Source of the DNA: Falciphora oryzae
Lineage: Eukaryota > Ascomycota > Sordariomycetes > Magnaporthales > Magnaporthaceae
Direction: 5' to 3'
Assembly: GCA_000733355.1 (NCBI GenBank)
Contig: JNVV01000032.1
Coordinates: 143,134 to 207,133 of the forward strand
DNA: 64,000 nt
The notes below the pieces were generated by a model. That model worked only from the letters and a program-made list of their open reading frames with translations. It did no database searches and was not told where the DNA came from. Both the position numbers and the translations under genes were made by a program. Below, one piece after another: positions 11,091 through 21,074 of this stretch. Numbering within the stretch: position 1 is the stretch's first letter; each line of letters opens with the position of its first letter.

Positions 11091-12506
11091 TCATCCCTTT
11101 ACACTATCTATCACACCATCCATTACACCGGCCGCCACGTCCAGACCCGTGAGCGTACCGTCCATGGCCATGCTACCGAATTGCCCACCTTGGCTCCCTG
11201 ATTGGGGGCTTCTCAATGCTTCGGCGAAGCTAGGTGGCGGCAATGGTTCCTCGGTCGGTGGGTAGACCCGAGTGTCGACTGGCGGAGTCACGTCTAGAAA
11301 GGACTCAAATTGGTGCTTGGTTATCTCACCAGCGATATCGAGTTGGATTTCGAAACGTATCTTGTACATCCTCTGGATGATGTAGGTTGTGAAGGTCGGA
11401 CACAGGTTGCCCATGCCGAAAATGCCCTTCCTTCCGAGACGCAGTCTCACGTGCTCGCCGATGTCGACCGACGGCCAGTCTGCCGAGCATGGTATGTAGA
11501 AGGGCGCCACGGGCTCTTTATCCCCTACCATCCTCGGGGGCGGCCACAGGATGACTTGGGCTTTCTGCAAGACGCCGTCTTGCACATGCTTGCATCTAAC
11601 CACTGTATTACCCATCAGAGACATGACAAGCTTTGCGAGCTTGATCTTTTGCGGCCTGCCAGTGATAGCGTCGCTCGACTGGCGGACGTCAGGCACGAAC
11701 CTGACCAGTATGGGTAGCGGGTTGGGGTTTTCGAGCTGGATGACGGTCGGGTGGCCGAACTCGACGCTTCCTGCAAACACGGGCACCTTGGACGAGCGAA
11801 AGAAGTGCTGCGTCCTCTGGGACAGCGACAGCTTGGCGTCCGCCATGCCCGGGCCCAGGCGGTGCGTGGCGACCTGGGCGCGCCGGGCATCGTGGTGGAG
11901 CTTGTGGTCTGTCAGGAGCGGTCCCGGGACGACGGTGTTGACGGTCACGGGGAGGATGGCCTCGACGGTCTCGGGCTTCCTCTTGCCCACGAGCGAGATG
12001 GTGGCCTTGAGCCAGTACTCGATCGTGGCGTCGACGTCGTAGCCGAAGTGGATGTACGTGCCCGGCAGCGGGTGCGAGACCACGTCCTCTGGCGACGCGG
12101 GGATAAAAGTGTTGCTGGAGGGCGGCCTGTTCCCGAACCCGGCCGCGTCGACGCGCAGCGGCACCTGCATGCTGAACGGCCACGACGCCTCGGCACCACC
12201 GCCCTCCGCTTTCGGGATCTGCAGGGGCCCGCTCGCGAGCCACTGGGTGCGCCGCGCGTTGTCTACCAGCTGGAACTCGGCCATGTGGTGCGTGTACGTG
12301 CTGTCGCCGCCCGAGTCCCTGCTCTTCTGCGTGATATGGGTGTAGGTGTAGCCGCACAGCGTGACGGAGACGTCGGCGTTGGGGTTGGCGGTGTGCACCC
12401 GCCGGACGACGCGGCCGAGGATGACGTCGCCGGGCGAGAAGACAGTCTGGTCGTCCAGCAGCTCGATGCTGAGCTCAGGGGTGCGTGTTCGTCTGACCGG
12501 ACCCAT
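11091..12506 (-). CDS. Arrestin-like protein (fungal arrestin N-terminal domain family)
   Basis: A single uninterrupted frame of 471 codons. Residues about 10-170 form an arrestin-N type beta sandwich (ELSIELLDDQTVFSPGDVIL, later LPGTYIHFGYDVDATIEYWL), followed by a second beta-rich domain to about residue 410. The C-terminal tail is Pro/Ser-rich (PPTEEPLPPPSFAEAL). Fungal alpha-arrestins often act as adaptors bringing Rsp5-type ubiquitin ligases to plasma-membrane proteins. The PPTEEPLPPPS segment is Pro-rich, but I see no clear PPxY motif, so an Rsp5 link is not shown here. There are no transmembrane segments. Family assignment is by recalled fold pattern. Confidence 0.75.
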   Translation of the reverse strand: MGPVRRTRTPELSIELLDDQTVFSPGDVILGRVVRRVHTANPNADVSVTLCGYTYTHITQKSRDSGGDSTYTHHMAEFQLVDNARRTQWLASGPLQIPKAEGGGAEASWPFSMQVPLRVDAAGFGNRPPSSNTFIPASPEDVVSHPLPGTYIHFGYDVDATIEYWLKATISLVGKRKPETVEAILPVTVNTVVPGPLLTDHKLHHDARRAQVATHRLGPGMADAKLSLSQRTQHFFRSSKVPVFAGSVEFGHPTVIQLENPNPLPILVRFVPDVRQSSDAITGRPQKIKLAKLVMSLMGNTVVRCKHVQDGVLQKAQVILWPPPRMVGDKEPVAPFYIPCSADWPSVDIGEHVRLRLGRKGIFGMGNLCPTFTTYIIQRMYKIRFEIQLDIAGEITKHQFESFLDVTPPVDTRVYPPTEEPLPPPSFAEALRSPQSGSQGGQFGSMAMDGTLTGLDVAAGVMDGVIDSVKG

Positions 12507-13215
12507 TTTGTTCTTGGGTTATTGTTTTCGTATTGGGGATGAATGTTCAATACCTAGCCTTTGTCTCTTATTCGGTTCATCTCACGTAGACGACAGCATC
12601 CATCACTATATGTACCAGCAGTGAGGCCAACATACCCGACCTCCCAAGCTTTATCTCCCCCGCTGACACCCTCCATGGTTATCCACCTATTTCAATACGC
12701 AAGGCTGAGCCCATGCCATGCAGCGAAGGATCGCCCACGGCCGCCAGCAAAGGGCCAAGATCCACGTATCCGGCTCGGCGATACAGCTCATGGCTGCGGG
12801 TAAAGTCAGATGACCCCTTCTGGCTTTTTGCGCCGCCACCCAACAGCCATCATTGGCGAGATGAACGCCCCCGCCCCTAGCCAGTGAGTCTTGGACAGCG
12901 GCTGAAGCGGCTCCCCGAAGTGCGCTACATTTCAAGGCCGACTTTTCCATCGGACCGGAGTCGCGCGGCTAGGTGGTGATGAATTTGGGCGTTTGCAGGC
13001 CGAGCGGCTGCGGCGCCCACTTTCCGTCTTTGGGTCTTCCATGTTGCCTGCATTCGTTGTAATCAATTCTCACCCGAAGCGACCGAGGCACCCGAGTCCA
13101 GGACCGCTCCAGTGGGAGGATTTCGCCATTCATTCGGCAGTTTTACAAAAAAGGGGCATGTGATATTTGTTATCTCAACATTTTGAAATCCCACCACAAT
13201 CACGTGCATGTACTT
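12507..13215. other. Intergenic region, arrestin gene start / DUF7580 gene end
   Basis: About 700 bases holding the arrestin promoter. It marks the left edge of the decayed island. No gene is supported. Confidence 0.5.
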
Positions 13216-15144
13216 TTATTTTCCAAGGAAAGCATCCACCACATCGACTTCCCTTTTCAAAGCCAAAACAACATCCTCATATATGCCCTTCTGAGTTTCC
13301 GTGTTGTCTAGGCTGGTCCTAGAGCCGCTGGCGGCCCAGGGCGGTTGAAGACAGACGTCTATGGCCTTTGTGTACGTCGGCAAGCAGTTCTGGCTCATAG
13401 TCTCGGACAAAAGCACGCGCTTGGCAACACTGAGGTCCGTGAGTGGCGTTTCGTTGTCGTTGAGGAAGTCGATGCCTTGGATGTGGTAGCCCCGATCGGT
13501 CTCCAGAAATGGATTTCAAGCGGTAGAATCCCCAACCTCAAGATGCCAGGATTTCCATTGTGGTGCAGGTCCCGGTTGGGCGGCTCAGCCCCTAAAGGGA
13601 CGGTATGGGTCGCTGCGCTCAGGTATGGTCGCTTGAGGTCCAGGCCGCTGGCTGTGGAAAAGAAGAATATGATTTGCTTGCTCCACTGGTCACTTATCCA
13701 GGGGCTTTCGTGCAGTTGCAGGACGGACTGGGCCAGGATCAACGCAAGGCGCCGCCGTTCTATCATTGAAGGCGCCGCGGCGCTTTGCAAGATCGTCCCC
13801 AGAGAGACTTCCGACTTCGTCCTCAGGTACTGGACCTCCGGCCTCCGCCAGTTGAGCTGCCAGTAAATCTCCTGGGCAGGCTCTAGATCCTCGACGAGAA
13901 GCTGGAATCTCCGATCAGGGCTGTGGGCATCTCGCAAAACGTCGCAGATTTTCTCGAGTCGAGTCCGAGATGAGTCGTTTTGGTTGCAATCACGTGGGCT
14001 GCGATTATGAGTTAGCAGGCTGTAGGGGCTACTCGAAGGCCAGGCCGATGTATATGCCTTGGAGGCTTTATAACAACCGCCCCTTCTCGCCACTTCCATG
14101 GACCTTGGGATGGGGGACTTGCTGTCTGGGCAGTGCGGGCTTGTGGTGGCGTAATTTGAAGATCGGAGAACTGAAGAGGAGGGATCCGGAAGGTCGGAAT
14201 CTGGCAAGGCACATTTTTGGGGAACGACAGCGTGGGAAGAAGGTTGTGAATGTGAGCCTTGGCAAGGGGGGCCTTGCGACTGGTGACGGGACACCAAGCA
14301 GTCGAAAGATAGCTGGAGGTCTGTTTGAGCGGTATTCTGTCTCCGGCTAGCGCATCCAGCAAGCGAGAAACGGGCCTCGTGTAGTGTAGGGCACTGACAA
14401 GCCCAGTATTTCCAGATGGCGTTGAACATTTTGCGGGATAGATCCCGGATAAGTGGCAGGTTCGGTGCTGTCGCAGAATCGCCTAGAGCCTGTCCCCTAT
14501 CCGCTTGAGAACAAGCCGTGTCAATGACAGCGCTTATTCGCTTATTCCAGCCTCTGAGGTTTTTCAAGCAAGCCTCTCTGTCTTTTTTCTTTTTATGGAA
14601 ACGAAACCGTTCCCAGAAGCTGCTTTTTAGGGTTTCATCATCCAACCCTTTCCGGAACTCCTTTATTTTCTCAATCATTCTTCCCTGGTCCTCTCGGTCA
14701 GATTTTGACAAACGCACTGTTTCGTCCATTATTAGGCGGCCAAGAAGCTTTAGCGCCTTTCCCATCGTAATTTGGAAAGTTGCATGGTGCTCTGTGAGGA
14801 AAAGAAGTTCCCAAGTGCCGCCGAAAGGTCATTGTCGGCTTGGCTGTCGTACTTTTCCAGCTCCCTGTTTTATTTCACCTCCTGCTTCCTTTCTTCGGGT
14901 ACTCGAACTCACAATTATCAGTGAGTACTCACGGTTCGCTGAACACACAATTTCAATGGAACACCAGCCGCAGAGGAAAGATAGCACTTACTACCAGGTA
15001 GATGATCTACCACCCTTTCGAGCTGCGCTCGAAGAAACCAAGCCTCGTAGTGGAACGATTCGTAAAAATCTGCCAACTCCTCGTCCCTTTTCGCCGGTCT
15101 GATTGCGCTCCAGGCTGCTGTTCCATAGCCTTTGCTAGCTTCGA

Positions 15145-15152
15145 CAAAAAAG
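15145..15152. repeat. Left target site duplication (8 bp) of the MULE
   Basis: CAAAAAAG directly before the left inverted repeat. The same eight bases follow the right repeat at 18206-18213. In the interrupted gene they lie where the reading frame resumes. Confidence 0.85.
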
Positions 15153-15204
15153 GGGCTTCGTTAGCAGGACCGCACGTTTTGTTGGAAGGACCGCAAATAG
15201 TGGA
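15153..15204 (+). repeat. Left terminal inverted repeat of the MULE
   Basis: 52 bases starting GGGCTTCGTTAGCAGGACCG. They match the reverse complement of 18154-18205 except for one A/G difference in the GGAAGG/GGAGGG part. Confidence 0.9.
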
Positions 15205-15399
15205 TTTTTGCTGGGGCCACAGTGCCAACATCGCCAAACATGCACGCATTCGGTACCTTTGCCAATTACCAGCGATTTCCAGCCAATTCAATGCCTTTGC
15301 GAATAACTTCATAGATTTTGATGTATGACCTGTAGTTTTTGATGCTCTTTAATTTTTTTTGGCCCGCATACAAATTAAAATTTTCTCTACCCATACAAG

Positions 15400-17709
15400 C
15401 CCTACTTTTTGCTTCTCGCACCAACGGCCAACGGCCACGGGCGACGGCCTACCGCCAATATAAACAACCCTACTTTTTATCCCTCCTTTGCAAAGGGCGA
15501 AGCGGCCCTTCTAACGCACGCGCATAAAAACGGCTACAATCTAGCCGTTAAAAAGCGCTTCTCACGAGGCGCCAAAGGCGAGGCTATCACGAAAGTCAAC
15601 TACCGCTATTCCAAAGGCCGGCCCAAATCCGCTGCAGTCACCCAAACCGCCGAGGCCACGCACGAAACCAAACGACGCAAAACCTCCTCCCAAATGACAG
15701 ACTGCGGCTTCAAGGTCAACCTTCAACGCGTTCCCGGGCAGGGCTGGAAAATCGAGCCCGTTAGGGCGCGTAACGGCCAAAAGCTTACCCATAACCACCG
15801 CTTTACTGCAGCAACTGCTTTTGCCTCGTTCCGGCAACGCAACCTAACCTAATACGAAAACCGGATCGTTGCAAACTGGAAAGCGGGCACAAAGCCGTCA
15901 CAAATTATAACCAACCTCCGGGAGTCAGGCGAGGCCGTTAACTTTGGCTACCAGAACCTCAACAACCTCCTACACGACTGCCGGCGCAAAAAGCTTAACG
16001 GACGCACGCCTATCCAATGGCTTTATAAAGTACCATCAAATAACATCAAATCCTATCAAATTGCCTGCTAATTTACCTATCTCCGATAGCAACTCGATAA
16101 CCCAAATGCGTTTTTCTAGCGTAACCTTAAGGACGAAAACGGCCGGATCCTTTGCCTATTTATCGCTCCAAAAACCTCCCTCCCTCTTTTCGAAACCGCC
16201 CCCGACGTGCTCGTTGCCGACTGTACCTACAAAACCAACCGCTTTAGCCTACCCCTACTTAATTTCTATGGGATCCAGCCTTTCCGGAAATCCTTTTCGA
16301 TTGCCGCCGCGCTTATTAACGCCGAAAAAAAAGGCTAATATGCGTAGGCCTTGCAAGCGCTACACGAGTATCTGTTAAAAAACGACGTGCCTTTCCCTAA
16401 ATTGGTGGTTACAAACCGGGAGTTAGCGTTAATTAATGCTTTAAAGCGCCACGAGGACTTTAAGCGCGTTCCCCATCTGCTTTGCAAATGGCACGTTAAT
16501 ATAAACGTTTTAACCAAAAGCAAGCGTCACTTCCCACCGGCCACGCGCCTCCCTAACGGCTTAATTAAACGCAACGAAAGGTTCTCCGCGTTCCTTAAAA
16601 ATTAGAACGCCCTATTAACTTTTAATAGCGAGGAGGTATTCGAAAATCGCCTAAAAACGTTTACTAATAGCAAACACCCAACGGAAGCCGTAAATTACGC
16701 GGTAAAAACCTGGATCGACCTATAAAAAACCGTCCTTATTAATTGTTAAGTTAACCTCGTATTTCACTTTGGCCACCGTACAACCTCCATCGTTAAATCG
16801 CTCCACGCCGGCATAAAAAGGTTTATTACAAACGCGGGCGGCGATTTGGCTATAGTTTTTCGTAAACTAACATCATATTAGCGCAACCAAACAGCGGATA
16901 TCAAACTCGCACGCAACCAGGGGATAAATAAAGCGCCGTTCGGGCTTAACGAGCTACTTTACGGCTTTATCAAAAGCCAAATCGTGCTGCAAGCGCTGCG
17001 GAAATGCGAAAAAGAGATCGCGGCCCTGCCAAAGCAACCTCGGCAAAGCTATTAGGACCTGGCACCTAACGAACCCTGCATTTGTACTATTACGGTTTCC
17101 TACGGACTGCCCTGCCGCCACGTCCTCTTCCATCATCTCGCCAATAACGAGCCGCTTTCCGTCACCCAGTTCGATCCGTATTGGTGTTGGGACCGGAAAT
17201 CGATAACTTCGTACGTTCTAGGTCCTCAACGCCCCGTTGGACCGCTGGATCCAACCCCGATTCGAGGCAAAGGACGCCCTCGAGGGTTTATAACCGCATA
17301 TAACTCGACCAAACGCCTGCCGAGCCTACACGAAATCGCCGAAAAAAACGAGGTGCAAAAGGCGCAGCCGCCCCCTTTTACAACGCCGGCCCGACTTTTA
17401 ACGGGCCCTGCCCGTGGCCGTGGCCGTCAGCCTGCCCGTAACCGTAGCCGTGCCCGTAGCCGTGAACCTTCCTCGTCACCGGATCCCCTCCGTAAAAAGG
17501 AGGGTACCTACGAAGCCGGCACCGCCAACCCACAACGATCTGCGCGCATGATAACGAGATACGAGTTTATAAATGACGAAAAGGAGGAGATTGACCTAAT
17601 TCCCACTAAATTTGAGTGCGGATTCGATAAAAAGATGGCTAAAAAGGAGGCAGATACTCGGCAGGCCACACAAAAAATCCAGGAGTGCATTGTAGTCTTG
17701 GGGGTTTAA
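15400..17709 (+). pseudogene. MULE transposase remnant (FAR1-like zinc domain, MULE core, SWIM finger)
   Basis: The whole remnant stays in one reading frame from about 15.38 kb to TAA 17707-17709, interrupted only by about 11 stops. These include 15850, about 16070, 16087, 16117, 16336, 16345, 16603, 16723, 16744, 16876 and 17053; all are TAA or TAG. Domains in order are an N-terminal Cys/His region (CGFKVNLQ to HNH), the MULE core from VLVADCTYKTN, and a SWIM finger with the CxC and CRH pairs (CICTITVSYGLPCRHV). An Arg-repeat and charged tail follow. Two catalytic positions are lost: TDRE reads TNRE, and the usual ES before HAGIK reads KS. No start codon is clear. It cannot make an active enzyme. 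Confidence 0.85.
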
Positions 17710-17881
17710 TTGAACGTTGTGCGTTGAGATACGAGTTGTTGTTGTTAATTACTTGATTGGCACAGGTCTGGCATTGATGCATTCGCAATTGGCGGCGATT
17801 TGGCAGTGGTACCGAATGGAAAAGTGCTGCACTGTGGGTTCCACTATTTGCGGTCCCTCCAACAAAACGTGCGGTCCTGCT
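17602..17881 (+). repeat. 280-bp segment, copy 1 (left of the gap)
   Basis: Covers the transposase tail and most of the right inverted repeat, ending exactly at the N run. It has the same length and near-identical sequence as 17916-18195. The six differences I noted are all A/G transitions. Confidence 0.88.
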
Positions 17882-17915
17882 NNNNNNNNNNNNNNNNNNN
17901 NNNNNNNNNNNNNNN
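17882..17915. other. Assembly gap (34 N) inside the MULE
   Basis: Run of N flanked by two copies of the same 280-bp segment, one ending and one starting at the gap. Confidence 0.95.
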
Positions 17916-18195
17916 CCCACTGAATTTGAGTGCAGATTCGATGAAAAGATGGCTGAAAAGGAGGCAGATACTCGGCAGGCCACACAGGAAATCCAGGAGT
18001 GCATTGTAGTCTTGGGGGTTTAATTGAACGTTGTGCGTTGAGATACGAGTTGTTGTTGTTAATTACTTGATTGGCACAGGTCTGGCATTGATGCATTCGC
18101 AATTGGCGGCGATTTGGCAGTGGTACCGAATGGAAAAGTGCTGCACTGTGGGTTCCACTATTTGCGGTCCCTCCAACAAAACGTGCGGTCCTGCT
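17916..18195 (+). repeat. 280-bp segment, copy 2 (right of the gap)
   Basis: Second copy of the MULE 3' end, beginning exactly after the gap. It has G at most positions where copy 1 has A, so it is the less mutated copy, and it runs on to the true right end of the element. Confidence 0.88.
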
Positions 18196-18205
18196 AACGA
18201 AGCCC
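18154..18205 (-). repeat. Right terminal inverted repeat of the MULE
   Basis: Reverse complement of the left terminal repeat with one mismatch, ending CTAACGAAGCCC next to the right target duplication. Confidence 0.9.
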
Positions 18206-18213
18206 CAAAAAAG
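18206..18213. repeat. Right target site duplication (8 bp) of the MULE
   Basis: CAAAAAAG, identical to 15145-15152. It lies inside the first exon of the interrupted DUF7580 gene. Confidence 0.85.
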
Positions 18214-18257
18214 GGAAGGACAGCCAAAACAATACCTGCCACCTCGAACCCAGACAT

Positions 18258-18690
18258 TTTGGGAATGCGGTTCGTAATGCTTTAGCAGAGGTGTGACGCT
18301 GGCGTGTGAAAGCGGAAAAAACACAGCACACAGGGAGGATTGTGTCAACGATATGTGCGCGCGTGCCCCGCGCCAAAGAGAGAGAGAACAGCGACAGCCT
18401 GGGCGTGGTTTTTCAGTGAGCTGCGATCGAGACTTGCATATGTGTGATTAGCTGCACTTCTGCGTTAGAATGCTAGATTGCATAGAAATTGATGAGAGGG
18501 CAAATCACATTCTTGCTTTTTTTTTTTCCGATGGTGCGTCACAGTCGGGTACTGGTGCCGTGGAAATGGGCAACGGCTACAAGCGTAATAATTGTGATGT
18601 GTGCTGATCAACTAATTGGCCCCTCTCTGTCCTCGTGCTTCCTTCCCCGCCAAAGTTATGCAAAGCGCCCTTAACCTGAGCCGCCGTTAG
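18258..18690. other. Divergent intergenic region, DUF7580 gene / C2H2-type pseudogene
   Basis: About 430 bases that once held two divergent promoters. A T10 run lies near 18518-18528. No gene is supported. Confidence 0.5.
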
Positions 18691-21013
18691 GGTGATGAGA
18701 CTCGAAATCTGCCATCCGCCACTGCAAATACAATATTCCCCTCTTCACGGACCATCAACGACCAAAATCGCCTTGCCAATACGGCTCGTTGTTGTGCATT
18801 TGATATCAACACCAGTACTGCAGCAAGCATTGAGAATGGACTTGTGCAAGATCTACTACTCAGTGCCCGCACAGATCGAGCCCTCCGAGCCCTTGATCCC
18901 GACCTGAGCCTCCAGCTCGAGGGTGAGTTCGTTCGCTTCTTGATGTGGGCAGGGAACGTCGGGATCTTCGCTCGAGATTCTGCGTCCCTGGACCATCGTC
19001 TGCGTAGCGACCCAGACACTGTCGAAATCCTCAAGTCCACGCTCAAACTGTTGTAAGACAGCATAAATCTCGTGATAAACCCCCCTCTCATCGAGGATCC
19101 CGAGGATCAACCTAAAGACGTTGCTGCCGATCAAGGAAGCATGGGTATCGAGGGAAGGCCCGAGGAGTTGGCGGGGGATTCCAGTTCAGGATCTTCATCG
19201 AGCGAGAACACAAGAGTCCATCAATTTATCAACAGGATGCGTCAGAAGCCTGCCTCTGAGGAGATGCAAGAGCTTGAAACTCGGTTAAAAGATATTGAAG
19301 ACCATGTTCGCAGCCATCTCGAAGCGATCCACCCCTTACAAAAATCCGAAAACAAAATCTCAGGGGTCCTGAGAGAGCGTCTGGTCGCTGCGGCTGTCTC
19401 CCGCCGGTTGAAGCTCGTATACCGAAATCGCCACCAGCAGAAGCTCCGTCAGGGGGCCGGAGCCGGGATGACAAACCCTCGCTTTCAGCCTTATATATTG
19501 CAAAGTAGAGGGTATGCAGTAGAAGGATTGTCTTGATTTCTACCTCTAAGGAACTACTAAGAAAGTGCCCGAAGGTCGAAGACCCTCGGGGTCTTTATAC
19601 ATGAGTGCGCAGTAGGAGTGGAGAGCCCCTCTCGGCGTCGCCGAGTGCTCTGTAACCGCTTATTGAGCACCTGCGACGCCGGCGAGGGTGATGATGCAGA
19701 CCCCGGCCGGCACGGCCGAGGGACCCCCTCGATCCTTTGCGACATCATATCATTCCGGTCAACGAGACTGACCAGAACCAACTGACCACTCAGCATTCAT
19801 CCAGTCAAGAGATCCACAGCCACATACAGCAGACCAGACGGCGAGTCACGGCCGCGCCCAGCCGGGTCATATCATCTACCAATGCCTCGTCGGCACCACG
19901 GCTCGCGAGCTACGTTAAGTCTGTCGCACATTCCGGAATCACAGAGGCAGCCGTAGAAAGGAGACGAAACCTCAACGTCCCAATCCCGCCATCTGAACAG
20001 GGACATTCGGAATGCCCGTTCTACTTTCGAATCATCGCTCGGGATATGAAAGCAGAGCCTCGATGGACATATGTGTAATGATTTGTGAGCCCCTTTACCA
20101 GCTCCACTATTTGATCTGATACTTTTTACTAATCTAATAAAATTATATAATTAGGAGTCACGTTCCTGAAGATATTGACCCTTACGTTTGTTTATTCGAA
20201 TCTTGCGAAGACGGCAATGTTGCATTCCCGTCTATCAAAGATTGGTTATCTCATATGCAGTGGCAACGCACCTCAATCTGGGCATGTCAAACGTGTCAAA
20301 ACACTGGCCACGAACACCACTCCTATACCACCGATTTGGAAATGGAATAGCACATTCGGACCGAACATCATGGGTCTTCCACCGAAGCTCAATTGTCTGA
20401 CCTAGTTCGGCTCAACTGCCTGCTTACCCGGGATACCTTTACCATTCTTGCGCTTTCAAACAACCTGAAAGTTTTGGGTACTGGCGACGATGGTGGCTCT
20501 CTCCACGAGTGTCCTATTTGCTTGAACTTCCAGGGTTCTCCACGTCCAGAAACAGATTCGCCCCCATCAACTCCGCCGCCACAAGGACCGAGCAATATCC
20601 AGCACCATATTCTACAGCATCTGGAGCCGATTGCTCTGCTATCCCTTCCGAAAAGAGAAACGGACGAGACTGAAACCCTTGCCACGTCCAAACAACTCCA
20701 GCGGAGCCGGGATCAAGGTGCCTCAAACCTGTATCAAGATTCCCATCGGGGATTCGACGAAGCCGATGTCCTTTCTGCAGACATTGGTGAAGACGGGTCA
20801 GTAGACCCTCATGCCTTGGACAGGGCATGGGAGCAGGAGAATCCTGAAGCTGGTACAGAGTCACCCAAAGTCCGTGCCTTGTGGGAAGATGTCTTTCTGG
20901 AACTCAAGCCTTTGGAGCCAAGCGACCCAAGCGAGGATTCCCTCCTTATGCGCCTGCATTCACAAAGAAGGGACAATCGCCGTATGGGGACCCTGGATAT
21001 TCCTCGGGCATGA
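18691..21013 (+). pseudogene. Fungal C2H2 zinc-finger-type protein gene, broken by stops
   Basis: Part 1 (about 18691-19536) holds the N-terminal helical domain of this family: QDLLLSARTDRALRALDPDL, then EGEFVRFLMWAGNVGIF. It continues past a TAA at 19054-19056 (where CAA is expected) into a linker and SRRLKLVYRNRHQQKL. Part 2 (to about 20077) has a basic linker and the SECPF segment. A GTAATG...ATTAG intron leads to part 3 with the finger region (VPEDIDPYVCLFESCEDGNV, then WACQTCQNTGHEHH). This is broken by TAG at 20348-20350 (where CAG is expected), then HECPICLNF and the HILQHLEPIALLSLP end. No start codon is visible; a TAG sits at 18688. Family members are common in Pezizomycotina and their function is unclear. 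Confidence 0.68.
19537..19736. other. Unexplained 200-bp segment inside the C2H2-type pseudogene
   Basis: A GC-rich stretch between coding parts 1 and 2 with no visible intron ends and no match to the family's protein. It could be a degenerate insertion or decayed coding sequence. I could not find flanking duplications. Confidence 0.35.
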
Positions 21014-21074
21014 TGACTCCCGACTCGCAAGCCATACCGGGGAAACCCTCACGCTCTAAAGCGACAGAAGACAG

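Larger units (their letters stand above)
15153..18205 (+). mobile_element. Mutator-like (MULE) DNA transposon, RIP-damaged
   Basis: The element is bounded by 52-bp terminal inverted repeats at 15153-15204 and 18154-18205 that differ at one position, and by an 8-bp target duplication. It carries a transposase remnant on the plus strand (about 15400-17709), antisense to the host gene. Subterminal sequences inside both repeats also resemble each other. The assembled length is 3053 bases, but this includes a 34-N gap with a duplicated 280-bp flank; without these it would be about 2.74 kb. MULEs usually make 8-11-bp target duplications, which fits. The class is assigned from the transposase and termini. 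Confidence 0.88.
13216..18257 (-). pseudogene. DUF7580-family fungal protein gene, split by a MULE insertion and frameshifted
   Basis: The gene reads on the minus strand. Its first exon begins at ATG 18257 (MSGFEVAGIVLAVLPFF), typical of this family's hydrophobic N-terminus, and is cut at 18213 by the transposon. It resumes in the same frame from 15152 downward with WSAIRPAKRDEELADFYESF. The next parts are the helical middle (from about 14800) with the WACQCPTLHEARF Cys motif, the segment FQLLVEDLEPAQEIYWQLNW near 13.9 kb, and a C-terminal part ending at 13216 (VVDAFLGK). Besides the insertion, the frame has to shift near 14.79 kb and again near 13.51 kb, so the copy is dead or contains sequence errors. 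DUF7580 proteins are widespread in fungal genomes; their function is not established. Confidence 0.8.

Noticed and set aside
15143..15151. 9-bp target duplication starting GACAAAAAA
   Set aside because: It does not match the right flank; the 8-bp CAAAAAAG pair does, and it restores the host frame.
17749..18348. 199-codon minus-strand frame across the MULE gap
   Set aside because: It runs through N bases and both copies of the duplicated transposon end; only its 18257-18214 part, in another frame context, belongs to a gene.
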